Of a stretch of 64,000 nt of DNA, positions 39,189-49,991 are shown in pieces. The notes under the pieces were generated by a model that was given only the letters and a program-made list of their open reading frames with translations, had not been told where the DNA came from and searched no databases. How positions within the stretch are numbered: the first letter of the stretch is position 1; every line of letters starts with the position of its first letter. The stretch lies in NCBI RefSeq assembly GCF_020509005.1, contig NC_063013.1, positions 4,154,001 through 4,218,000 of the forward strand, read 5' to 3'. This DNA comes from Fulvia fulva. Taxonomy: Eukaryota; Ascomycota; Dothideomycetes; Mycosphaerellales; Mycosphaerellaceae. A program made the translations under genes and the position numbers.

Positions 39189-42100
39189 ATAGATAGATTT
39201 GTTATTCCCCTATTCTAGGACCCTATTCGGCCTATATAGGTATATATCTATTATTATATATAAAGGGAACCCCGAATAGGTAAAAACCCTTCCCGCCCCC
39301 GACTTCTCCTTATCTAGATTAGCTTTCCCTTGAAACGTACGTAGTCTATATCACTACCCCGTTAGCCCCCGCTCCTAGCCGGTCTCGTCGCGCTACGCCG
39401 TATCCTCTCTTCCTATACTACTCCTACTAGACGGTACTATTCTAGCTAGCCCTTCTCTAGTATCTAGTTCGTAATACGCCGTAGGTCCTTAACGTTATTA
39501 AGAAGTGCCTTAATCGTCCGGTTCCTCGCCTTTACTATCTACTCCCCCCTTCCTAACGACTACCTCGGATAGATAAGGAGTACGTACCGTACGTTCTAGG
39601 AGTAATAGCCGTAGGGGTAGCTAATATTTGTGTATTCTAGAACCTTCCTCTATAATAGGTACCCCTAGAGGCCGATGTGTTCGCTTCGTAGTTAGGTTGC
39701 TATACTACTCTATACCCTCGTAAGGCGGTAGTAGATAAGCTTCGGGGGGTACTTGACCGCGGATTTCGTAGCTAACTATTCGTTAGGTTATCCCGCTAGC
39801 TAAGGGCGTCTACTATACCCTATAACCTAGTTGTTCTACCTCTCTTTCTATAGTTGCTCTATAAACGTTTTCTTACCCTCCTATTTTATTACTAGCTATT
39901 CGTCCCTTACCCGGTAGTTCGGCTTATTTCCGGGTCGAATGCCCTTATACGCTAGTACTAACTTACGGGCCCTTACTACTATACTAGCGATGACCTTCTA
40001 TACTAGGTACTCTACCGACTTACCTAAGTAGGAGGTCTATAGTCCCTAGATATATAGGTCGATCGGCGGTATAGCGGTCTCGTACTTAAGTATCCTTATT
40101 AGTATCGACTTATATACCCCGGTGACCTTCCTTAGGCATTAGTTTTAGATCTTCGCTAACGGCGTAACGAGTCCCTTTAATAGGTAGGCCCTCTCGCCTA
40201 AGGACTATACTTAGCTACTATAGGTAAGGACTGGCCGTATAATAGCCGTATATAGAAGTCGTAACTACCGAAAGTCCGCCCTCTATATAGACGTATTGAG
40301 CCTCTAGTATAATGCTATATTCTATTTAGCTTTCCGTAATATTGCCTATACGTACTTCCTCTACCGTAGCGCCGGGTCTACCTATAGTCCGAGGATCCTA
40401 AGCTAATTTGCCGGGTTAGTCGTATACCTCTATATCTAGATAGAAGCTTATATATTATAGAACCGTAGCCGGCTCGTAAAGTGTATTAGATTGTACTTTT
40501 CTGGGGTAAACCGAGCCCTATACCTCCTAGCCTAGTCCTCGTAGATCTTGTACTTCTCTTCTAGTAGCCTATAGTTCTCCTTAGTCGAGGAAGACTTCGC
40601 TAGGATATTCGTATCGTCTACGAAGCCGCTCGTAGCGGTGTTCTAGGATTCTAGGGCTAGGAGTAGCGTCGCTATAAAGAAGAGGAATAGGATAGGTACT
40701 AGCGTTAAGCCTTATAGGATTCTAGTATAGACTACTTAAAATAGGCTTTTATACTAACTGACTAGGATCAACGTACTACGGTTTTAGAGGTAGGACCGTA
40801 CGAAGTTAATAAGCAACTTAGGGAGTCCTTTCGACCTCTAGATATAGAGTAGCCGCGGGTATAATACGTAGTCGAAGGCTCCCGATATATCTAGACTAAG
40901 TAAGGATACTACCTTATCCCTATTCCTATACTAGATAGCCTTTACCTAAGAGGTAATAAGTCCTATCGCGGATAGCGTCGATCGCTATAGGCGCGTACCT
41001 ATCTAGGTGTCCGGGAGTAGGGAGTACTCCTCTACCGCCTCGGAGAGTCTCGTTATAGCTAGCTTGTTAAGCGCCTTCCTAAGAGTGTTAAGGAGCGTAA
41101 TTAGGCGATACGACTTTACCTACGTATAGTCTTCCTTCTACGGCTTACGTAGGACCACTGTCGTCGATTATTTAAATACTATCGGGTAATATCCGGTCTA
41201 TAGGTAGGCGTTAAAGATCGCTACGACTACTAGGGCTAGTTGATCTCTATACTTCTTAAGTAGCTCGTTTAGGATCCTATCCGGCCCCGGGGCTTTCTTC
41301 GCCGGTAACTTCCTAAGTATAGCGGCAACTTCTCCCTCGGACATATTCTATTAGACCGCGATACTAGGGACTAGGGGAGTAGAGCTATTTATATCGCTTA
41401 GATTAGCCTCGACTAGGGGCGGGAAGAACTTACTAGCTAGTAGACGCCGTTTTGCCTCGGGGTCGCTAACCGGGCCACTAGGCGATTATAGCGCTAGGAT
41501 AGAGAAGGAGGGGCCCTATATAGGGTCCTGTCGGGCCCATTTCGCTAGCTTCTACATCCTCTCTAGCTTGCCGGCGATTTCTTCTACTATAGCCCTCTAG
41601 CCGACTACTTTCTCCCTTCGTATTATGGCTTTCTTCTGTTAGTATGCCTCCCTATATACGTTCTAGGCCTCCTCGCTATAGCTGCTCGTCCACACCCGGC
41701 GGGCTCTCCTTACTTCTCTTACTACCGTAGTATACTTTAGCGTCTAGTATAGTTTAGACTATATCGTTAGTTAGGTAAGCGGAACGTAAAGTAAGGTCGC
41801 TTTTCTTATTACGTCTATTAACCCCTAGACTATTTCGTCTATCTCGTCTTTACTATTGTATTACTACTACGCGATCTAGACTAGCCTCTTATAGTTATCG
41901 AGGTACACCTAGATGTTGGCCTAGTAGGCCTTTCCCTAGTTTAGCTTAGGGGTTCTCGCTAGTATACGTTATATCTATGTCGTAATAGAGGTCCTGACTA
42001 GTATATAGTCTAACGACGCCTCGAGTTTATATTCAATTCTATAGTAGGTTACTATATAGTAGTAGCTATCTAATATCTAGGAGAGGTCGATCTTGCCTTA

Positions 42101-44149
42101 GAGTCCCCCTCTCTTCTAGGTACCTAGGTCCTTTAGGGTATTAAGGGCAATTACGTTGCTCGCTATCAAGTCGATTACTTCGTCGGCTATAGGGTACGGC
42201 TATATAAGGCTTTCCTAGGAAGAGTAGTATATATTAAAGTCTCCTACTACAATATAGTACCCTTGTCTCTTAAGCGTACTGTCTAGGTATCTATAGACTC
42301 TAAGGTCGCGACTAGACCTCGAGGCTAGCGGTTATATATATAAGTTATATATCTAAGTACTACCTACGTAGAGGGAGGTAATGTCTCTCCCGCCTTCTTC
42401 GTCTACGTAGTATACTACCTCCTAGTCGGATTCTAGTATATCCTTACTAATATAGAAGCACGTACGGGGTCTACCGTCGCTTCGTAGGTATATTGTATAG
42501 CCTAGTAACTTATAGGTCGTTAGTCTCTTATAGTACGGATTAATCTATAGCTCCTAGATTACTAGGACGTAGTAGACGTACGGGTCCGCCCTATATAGGA
42601 AATTGTTATAAACTATATCCTTACTATAGTTAACGTTATACTAGATAATACTAAGCGTATCGAGGCTAGTTATCGTTATCGACAATCATTTCCTCTATAA
42701 TGTCCTATATCCTACTACCTAGCGCGTCCTAGTCTACGCCTATCGGTTATACACTAAAGGGGAGCCGGGCCTAGTTAGATTCCCTCGCCGTAGCTAGTAG
42801 AGTACGTAGCCTCCCGTACGCCCTAGGTTACGTATCCTTTATATTATTCTCGGCTCTAGGGCGCTTATACCCGACCGCCGCTAGCTAGTTCCGGTATAGA
42901 CTAGCCTTACGGTCGCCGTAGAATCTTAGGGCGACGGTTCTGTTTGTGATTACCTTGTTTTTCGCTAGTTTCCGCTATAGACATTCCGTACTATACGATA
43001 GGTAGTACCCCGGACAGTTCGCGTACCGCCTCGTAGCCGATATATAGTGCCTAGATATAAAGTCTCCTATATAGTTCGAGTAGGCCTACTTGTTTATATA
43101 CGTATAGGTTTAGTGTCTATACTATTAGTATTTAAAGTATTAGAGGACACTAAAGGATAAGGAGTGCTTTTCGACTATCTTAAGGCTATATTACTAGATT
43201 AGGCCTTGTTCTATTACTAGATCCGCCGCTTTCGCGTCTTATAGCTATACGATTAGCGCCGAGGCCTTCTTACCTTCTAGCCATTTCCTATAGAGCTAAG
43301 TCGCCTTCTAGATTAGAGAGTTAAGAGTAACTAGGTTGTCCTCTTAGAGAGTACGTAGGTGACCTTAGTTAGTTAGTTCGAACTCTTTAGGTATATCGTA
43401 GACTAGGATTATAAATTACTTCGTTAAGACCTTCGCTAATACCGTAACCTTAGATACCTACTATAGCTGTGCCTCTAGGTGCCTCCTAGTAGTAGCAGAG
43501 CTAGTATAGATCTATAGAGTACCGTTAGACTGTTAGTTCACTACGACTACCCCTAGTTGATTAATTCGCTAGGCGAGCTCCTTGTTCGATAGCTTCGTAA
43601 CTTCGGCCTAATCTTCCTTTGCTACAATACGGATCGTAACTATACGGTGCGTTAGGCGGGGTCCTAGTGTCGATACTGCGACCGATGCCTAGCTATAAGG
43701 GTATTGAATCCGGGTGGCCTTGTTAATCGCCTGAGACGTCGTCCTTATTTCTTGTTGCCCTCGGTAATACGATAGTACTAGCGCCGTACGTAGCTGAGTG
43801 ATTATCACCTAGAGAGACCGGTATAGGAGCTGATCGTTGGTTTCTATGCTTTTTGCGTCCTCTATAAGTTGCTGCCAGTTGTCTTGGGGGAGCTTCGCCT
43901 GTGGAGCCGTAGGCGCCGGTGGTGCCGTAGCCTGGACCGCCATTGCTTGGGAGTTGCCTAATGCAGCTAGGCACCTTTGCGGCATTTGGAGCTGAGGAAA
44001 CAGGGTGAAGAGAACTTCAAGCTGTCCAAATTGAATGAGGTAGAACTCCCTCAATTCTAGGGGCAGTAGCCTGCTTTGTAGATCGTTGGAATGGCCTTGA
44101 TAAGGGCTTTCGAATGTGTCGTGTTTAGCGATGGCGCCAGTTCGGTCCC
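39189..44149 (-). mobile_element. Tad1-type LINE, copy 4, at the left border of the gene island
   Basis: Reverse-strand LINE of about 4.96 kb with a 13-bp target duplication, ACGTATTATATAG at 39,176-39,188 and ACGCATTATATAG at 44,150-44,162. The left copy shows the RIP-type C to T change and the right copy does not. The (GATA)n tail lies at the left end. RNase H part at about 39,450-39,800, RT FVDD region near 40,610-40,630, endonuclease at about 41,950-42,680, zinc knuckles at about 42,990-43,150. Most of it is heavily RIP-mutated, but the 5' few hundred bases (from about 43,810) have normal CAG/CTG content. Confidence 0.92.
43809..44149 (-). pseudogene. LINE ORF1 N-terminal part that escaped RIP
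   Basis: The 5' end of LINE copy 4 is open on the reverse strand from the element border to a TAG at 43,809-43,811. It encodes a ~110-residue Gln/Leu/Pro/Ala-rich start of the Gag-like ORF1 (WDRTGAIAKHDTFESPYQGH at the border; TAPPAPTAPQAKLPQDNWQQ later). The open frame even runs out through the target duplication to an ATG at 44,175-44,177, which is outside the element and probably fortuitous. The same region in copies 1-3 has TAG codons. Confidence 0.7.
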
Positions 44150-44162
44150 ACGCATTATATAG

Positions 44163-44828
44163 GATTGGCTGCTGCAACAGTATGCAGCATGGGCATTGGC
44201 TGCCATGTCATCCAGTGTCCATGTCATTGTCGTTCAGTGTCCATGCAGGTGGGCACGAAGGATGAAGGAGCGACGGGTGTCTTTGACAAGCGGGAATGCG
44301 CGAGCACGTGAATTCGCGTTGATCGACACAATCGCAGGAAACATATCGGTGGTGAAAAAATCAATTCATCATTATTGCCGTATCCTCAACAACGCTCAGC
44401 ACAGCCTGCAGACTGCGGCACGCCTCGATCAATGTACGTAATCGTTCTCTCCAACATCCTCCTTCTCCGGCTTCTACAGGAGCTCTAGAGATCGTACTTG
44501 TGCAATCGGGAGGCACATTGGCAACTGTCATCTGCCACAATGGCAGCTGCAGGTACCTGGATCGACACTCAAGCATCATGTGGCCCGTGGGAGGACGTCC
44601 TTGGCCCAATGCTTCCGATGCTTACCTCCTCACGCCTATCGAGCCGTCTAAGCGGCATTCTTTGAGTTCAAGACGAGGCCTGGAAACGAGCGGCACGCTG
44701 CGAATCGACGCCATGAGAGGTTCTCAAGGTAGGTCAATGGCCCCAAAATGTGTTGGAGTGGCAGCACATTGTTCCCTTTTGTTGCTTCCATCTCCTTTTG
44801 ATTTACACAGGAAGCGGGAAAGGTAGCA
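44163..44828. other. Upstream region of nitrate reductase
   Basis: Unique, non-RIP DNA between the LINE target site and the nitrate reductase start. Several short open frames overlap here on both strands, none recognisable. A candidate 5'-UTR intron runs from GTAGGT near 44,728 to TTACACAG near 44,810, but no coding exon upstream joins the nitrate reductase frame, so the start at 44,829 is kept. A single CTATCG (reverse of CGATAG, a possible GATA-factor site of the nitrogen regulator type) lies at 44,636-44,641. One site is weak evidence. Confidence 0.4.
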
Positions 44829-47800
44829 ATGCCTCATCATATCCCTTGGACAGTCCATGTGAGAGAGCATCCAGGATCAACGAAAGATGGCATCTCTAAC
44901 GAGCCGGATTGGTCCCATGGCCACCAGCACCGCATTGGATTCCTGAACAGGCAAGGCCGGCTACCTGGAGTTACACATCAAGACGATGAGGTGGGGAATT
45001 TGCTTGAGTTGACCAGATCTTCAAGTTCTTCAGAGCCGGACGAAGAAGAGGAATTTGATGAGCAGGCCAAGAAAGATTACGAGCAGCCGGAGGCTAGAGC
45101 GAAGAAGGGTGATCTGATCAGCTTCCGCGACCTCATCACTAATGAGAAGGACTTCCATCTGAGGTATCCAGAGAATCGAAGCCTAGGTTGGCGATATCTG
45201 CTCGAGGCTACTGAAGACTGGGTCAAGAACGAGGAAGATTGGCCAGCTAACATCGAGAAGCGAAAGAAGGAGGAGGCTGCGAAGAAAGACAAGGAGACAC
45301 GTACGAGCGATGGAGTTGAGACATCAGAGCGTAGTAAAGAAAGTAATGAGAAACCAAGCCACGAAGAAAGTGGACAAGGGGAGAATGACTGGAAGCGAAA
45401 AGAGGGCGAGAACTCGAAACATCACGATGCGTACGCCGCCGACGATGAGCATTCAGACCAAAGCGATAAAGAGGGCAGCGACGATGGAGACAAGTGTGAG
45501 TACCAGAAACTGCTCGATCGATACAGCCCTCAAGAGATCGCACTGCTCAGAGCGCTACAACACGAAAAGGACTACCGGTACAAGCTGCAGCAGAACGATG
45601 GCAAGCGCAAGAGCCCGCCGACACACAACAGAAGCACGATCTCCATCGATGAGCAGGACCAATTCTCACCCGACAGCTGGCTGCCACGTTCCGGAGATCT
45701 TATACGGCTGACTGGCAAGCATCCTATGAATGCCGAGGCAGATCTGAAGAAGCTGTTTGTCGAGTCGCAGAAATGCGAACTCATTACACCCAATGAGCTT
45801 CACTACATACGAAACCACGGAGCAGTCCCGCGGTTGCTATGGGAGTTCCACAAGCTTGACGTGGAAGACGGCAAGCTGACACTATGTATGAACGACTTAA
45901 AGGACAATTTCGAACACATCAACATCCCAGTGGCTCTCGCATGTGATGGCAACAGACGCAAGGAGCTCAACATGATTCGAAAGTCGAAAGGCTTCAGCTG
46001 GGGCGCTGGCGCAACTGGATGTGCGTACTTAAAAGGCCCGCTATTACGAGACGTGCTTGAAGCTGCTGGCGTGAAGCCCGGTAGATATACTGGAGAGGGC
46101 AAGCTAAGATGGGTTAACTTTCAAGGCGCGGATGATCCAAGCGAAGGCAAGTACGAGACTTGTATACCACTCGACTATGCTATGGATCCTACGAACGATG
46201 TGATACTCGCGCTGTACATGAACGATGTCCCACTGCCTCCTGATCATGGCTACCCGGTACGACTGCTCATCCCCGGCTATGTCGGGGGACGGTGTGTAAA
46301 GTGGCTAAGCAAAATATGGATCACGGACTATGAAAATCAGAGTCACTACCACATCTGGGACAATAGAGTATTGCCGAGTTTTATCACCCAGAAAGATGGA
46401 GAGTTTGCGAATGCCATGTTTGCACATCCGGACACTGCGTGCAACGAGCAGAATCTGAACAGCGTTATTGTCAAGCCAGCTCAAAGCGAGAAGATACCCG
46501 TGGCCAATGCGCGGCACGGACAGACATACCGGATCGAGGGTTATGCCTACGATGGCGGAGGGCACGAAGTGCAGCGCGTTGAAATCAGTCTCGATGGCGG
46601 CAACACCTGGCTGTACTGCATTCGCAAGTTTTCCTGAGTATCCCATCCGCCACGGCAACAAATTCTGGACGTGGCTGCATTGGTATGTAGATGTATCGGT
46701 AGTACACTTGCTGGCAGCTAAGAGCATCGCTGTACGAGCATGGAATGTCTTCAAGAACACTCAGCCGGAACGAGCAAGCTGGAACACCATGGGTATGATG
46801 AACAACTGCTGGTACATCATGAAGCGGGAGATCGAGCAGACAAAAGACGACGACGCACCACACATGCTCTTCCGCCATCCATGCGAACCCGGCACAGGCG
46901 ACGGAGGTTGGATGAAACCTTCTGTGGAGAACCAAGTCGCCAGCGCAAAGCAAGAAGCCGGGGCGCCCACGAAGCAATTCACTCGCGAAGAAATCGAAAA
47001 GCACAACACCGAAAAAGACTGCTGGCTCGTCGTCGACCAAAAAGTCTACGACTGCACCTCAGTCCTCGCCTGGCACCCTGGCGGCAAAGCTGCAATCCTC
47101 GGCCACGCAGGAAAAGTCCACGCCGAGACTAGCGACGAGCTCGCCTCGATCCACGACGGCTTCGCGTACCAGAAACTGAAAGAGTGTATTCTGGGAGTCG
47201 TACTGTAACAGAAAAAGCCGCAAACTTCATCAAAGCCAACGCCGAAGCAGCCGCGAAAGAGAAGGCCTCTAGCAAAACCGAGGGCAAAGACATCGTCCTC
47301 CAAAAGCATCGATGGGTCCATGTCAAATTGCTTGACCGCAAAGCCTTATCCGAAGACACACGCTCCTACACCTTCGGCCTCCCCGACAACGTCAAAGACT
47401 TGGAATTGGGAACATGTCAACACATCCAGCTCGGCTTCCACCTAAAAGACAAAATGCTCATACGGTCATACACCAAACCACTCCTTCCCGACCCTGCCAA
47501 AGCCTCAAAAGACGACCCAGCTTCAAAGCCCTCCTTCTCCTCCGAGATCCAGTCCATGCAAGACGGCGCCGGAACCTTCGAACTCGTAATCAAAACCTAC
47601 TTCCCCGATTCTCGCCAGCCCGGCGGTGCCATGTCCAATATCCTCGACTGCATGCCCGTCGGCGAAGAAATCGAAATCCGTGGCCCAACTGGTGAGATTG
47701 TTTACAACGGAAACGGATCCTTCACAATAGAAGATAAGGAAATGCACTTCAAGAAAATCTCCCTAATCCTCGGCGGAAGTGGCATAACACCCGGCTACGC

Positions 47801-48142
47801 CCTCATCGCTAGAGCGCTGCTAGGCGCAGGTGAGGATGTCGAAGTGAGAGTTGTGGATGCGAATAAGAGTGAGAAAGATATTTTGTTGAGGGAGGAGTTG
47901 GATCACTTTGTGGCTGAGTCGAAGGGGAGATTGAAGGTGACGCATGTCCTGAGTCACCCGAGCGATGAGTGGAAGGGACTCAAAGGGCATGTTAACGCCG
48001 ACATCATCAAGAAGAGTCTGTTCCCGCCTGAGGAGGGGAGTGTCACGTTCCTATGTGGCCATCCGGCTATGATTCAGAAGGGGGCGTTGCCGGCGTTGAG
48101 GGAGTGGGGAGATTTGAAGATGTCAACGTTTTCGGATTTTAA
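44829..48142 (+). pseudogene. niaD: Assimilatory nitrate reductase [NAD(P)H], three reading-frame lesions
   Basis: Cytosolic molybdoflavohaemoprotein that reduces nitrate to nitrite, the first step of nitrate assimilation. N-terminal part includes NEPDWSHGH and SLGWRYLLEATEDWV, then an unusually acidic/charged linker (about codons 65-235). The Mo-pterin domain starts at LIRLTGKHP, and the predicted Mo-ligand Cys is codon 372 in ACDGNRRKE. Dimerisation domain (RHGNKFWTWLHW, MGMMNNCW), cytochrome b5 at about 46,975-47,190 with HPGG and SIHDGFA haem histidines, then FAD (RSYT near 47,463) and NAD(P) (LGGSGITPG near 47,770; CGHP where CGPP is usual). Lesions: one extra T in TTTT at 46,629-46,632; about 5 extra bases at 47,200-47,206; a shift near 48,110-48,115, after which the expected C-terminal NVFGF and stop (48,140-48,142) appear in another frame. 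There are no RIP-type stops. It is either a pseudogene or, less likely for the 5-bp change, an assembly error. Confidence 0.9.
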
Positions 48143-48212
48143 AAGTGATGACGAAACGGCTGGGCAAAGAGCGTGGATGAGATCATTCGAAGGCGACCTC
48201 GCGAAACCGTAA

Positions 48213-48713
48213 GCACATTATCAATCTGCAATTCATTGACCTGCTCTATAGTCTGACTCCTGGAAATGCCGGTATACATTATGCTCCGAGATCCATGCTG
48301 TCGTCCATTGCTTTCCATACTCTGTCGCCATGCCGCTCTTAATCCCTCAACCCAAACTCCAAACACGCTCAGACGCCGGACAAGATCAAACAAGATGGCC
48401 ATTGTATTGGCATTCACAAAGGAAGACGATCCGGCCGCCCCTTCTTCGGCGCTACGGCAACTTTCGGTCCGAAGCCACAGCCGCGAGAGCACCGTTTGCC
48501 GTGGCGCTGACTATACCCATATCGGAAACCGTGGCGTTCGAAGTCGTAGGCAAGACTGTCGAGATCACAAGATGTGTGTATTGCGTGACTGGTTGTATCC
48601 ACTGCGTCACTCCGACTTCGTGGAGCTCAAGGACCAAGGGTTGCGCGGGTGGTAATGAAGCTGGGGCTGTATCTCTGCATCAGCAACACTGCTGAAACAA
48701 GATCTTGGGGCGT
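48213..48713. other. Gap between nitrate reductase and the secreted-protein gene, no gene called
   Basis: Normal-composition DNA. Overlapping open frames of about 120-130 codons exist on both strands (for example 48,266-48,655 forward and 48,139-48,492 reverse), but none has a recognisable family, a signal peptide or a sensible composition, and they overlap each other. It probably holds the two convergent 3' UTRs. Confidence 0.4.
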
Positions 48714-49213
48714 TCATGTCGCGATTCTGCCTGCGATACCTGGTGCAGGTGTGGGTGCGGCTTCTCTTTTCTCTTGCTTGACCAGGTTTCCGAGACCGAT
48801 CGAGCCGACGCCAGGTAAGGGAAGTTGGTCGGGGACTTTCGAGAAGAGTTGTGTGTAGACGATGGCTGCGTATGTGACTGTTGTCCCGACTTGCTGGTTC
48901 ATGTAGAGGGTCGTTACGGCTCCGGCTTGAGTCGGTGCGGTCGTGGCTGCAAGGTTGTAGTCGGTCGCTTGGCGGAGTCTGCTTCGTGTCAGCACATCTA
49001 TCGAGTGATGCAGTTGGGCTGTACGTACTCGAGATGGTTGTCTATGTTATTGCCATTTTCCAAGTAATCTTGTAATGCGTCGTTGGGCGTGACCATATGT
49101 GCTGCTGCATCGATCGTCGGGGTAGGTTGTGTATCGTGTATTGCGTCTGCTAGAACGTGTGATGCCGAAGAGAGAGCAGCCAAGAGACATGAGAAAGTGC
49201 TCGGAAAGTGCAT
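48714..49213 (-). CDS. Small secreted protein, two exons (149 aa)
   Basis: Exon 1 is 49,213-49,029 and exon 2 is 48,978-48,714. The 50-bp intron (49,028-48,979) has donor GTACGT, branch-like CTGAC and acceptor CAG, and splicing joins the two frames through a split GAA codon. The product starts MHFPSTFSCLLAALSS with a signal peptide likely cleaved after HVLA (residue 22). The mature part has no Cys and ends Pro/Ala-rich. The block LYMNQQVGTTVTYAAIVYTQ followed by PDQLPLPGVGSIGLG resembles a widespread ascomycete family of short extracellular or wall proteins of unknown function (YTQ-F..VPDQ...GSIGLG). No GPI signal is obvious. It lies tail-to-tail with nitrate reductase. Confidence 0.72.
48979..49028 (-). 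other. Intron of the secreted-protein gene (50 bp)
   Basis: Donor GTACGT, internal CTGAC about 14 bases before the acceptor CAG. Length and signals are typical of filamentous ascomycete introns. Without it the two exons are in different frames and exon 2 lacks an ATG. Confidence 0.75.
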
Positions 49214-49642
49214 CCTGAAGGATTATGCTGGCGTGAAGTGTTTCGTAATGTGCCGAGAAGGTGTTTGTGGTCGATGCGAGGTATCTTGTTGTTCGTAAAG
49301 TCGTCTGTTTCGTGCTTCTGTTGCAAGGTGGTTAGATGATCCCGGTAGCGACTGTATGTTATTGTAGGTGTTGTCAGGCAAGAGTCGTTACTGCTTCTGT
49401 GGTACGCGTAGAACTAACACAACGACCTTGAAAGCAAAGGAGCGGCTTGCGAAGCTTTCGTACCTGCATGAGCGCTGAGCTTCAGGGTTCGGGCCGAAAG
49501 CTTTTCTGCCGTTCGGAACATGCTCGCCGATGCCCTCGTGCTCCCTCCTCCCCGCTCCCCCTGTATCTTCCTTTCACGAAGATGAGTCCAAAACATCCAT
49601 CATTGACCCGACATTTCTATACACTATACACTCGAACATGCA
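49214..49642. other. Intergenic region, no gene called
   Basis: Lies upstream of the secreted-protein gene and downstream of the monooxygenase. Short open frames on both strands have no recognisable content. A pyrimidine-rich stretch around 49,545-49,580 is the only visible compositional feature. Confidence 0.4.
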
Positions 49643-49901
49643 TCACAGCTTCGTCCCTCGACTCTTGGCTATTCTCCCAACCTGATCCTTCGGCAAAAAC
49701 CACCCAGTCCACTTCTCCTCCAAAGCAGAGCTTAGACCCGTCTCCTTGTCCCACGCACTGTTCTGCTGCAAATAATTCAACACGGAGAAGTCCGCATCTG
49801 CCTCGGGATCATACGCAAAGATCGACTGCACAGCCTCCGGCGAGCCCCACAGATTCCACGATCGAGCATTAGCATCCGGGCCCGAGATCTGTGGTTTGGA
49901 C

Positions 49902-49991
49902 TGGAGGTTCTTCACTTCAGCCATAGCAGAAGTGTCCTGGGCCGAGTGGAGGTTCTTCACTTCAGCCATAGCAGAAGTGTCCTGGGCCGAG
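49902..49991 (-). repeat. Perfect 45-bp tandem duplication in the monooxygenase gene
   Basis: Units 49,902-49,946 and 49,947-49,991 are identical (TGGAGGTTCTTCACTTCAGC... ending GGGCCGAG). In protein this doubles AQDTSAMAEVKNL, in frame, within a low-complexity C-terminal segment. Confidence 0.93.

Noticed and set aside
44196..44826. Forward open frames upstream of nitrate reductase as an upstream gene or 5' exon
   Set aside because: No recognisable protein. Joining through the candidate intron does not give the nitrate reductase frame, and a TGA blocks the only frame that would.
46620..47210. Introns explaining the nitrate reductase frame changes
   Set aside because: Conserved protein sequence runs up to both sides of each break with no room for a GT-AG intron.
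45077..47747. Many overlapping open frames of 70-150 codons on both strands across nitrate reductase
   Set aside because: Shadows of the real coding frame in a CpG-rich, stop-poor gene.
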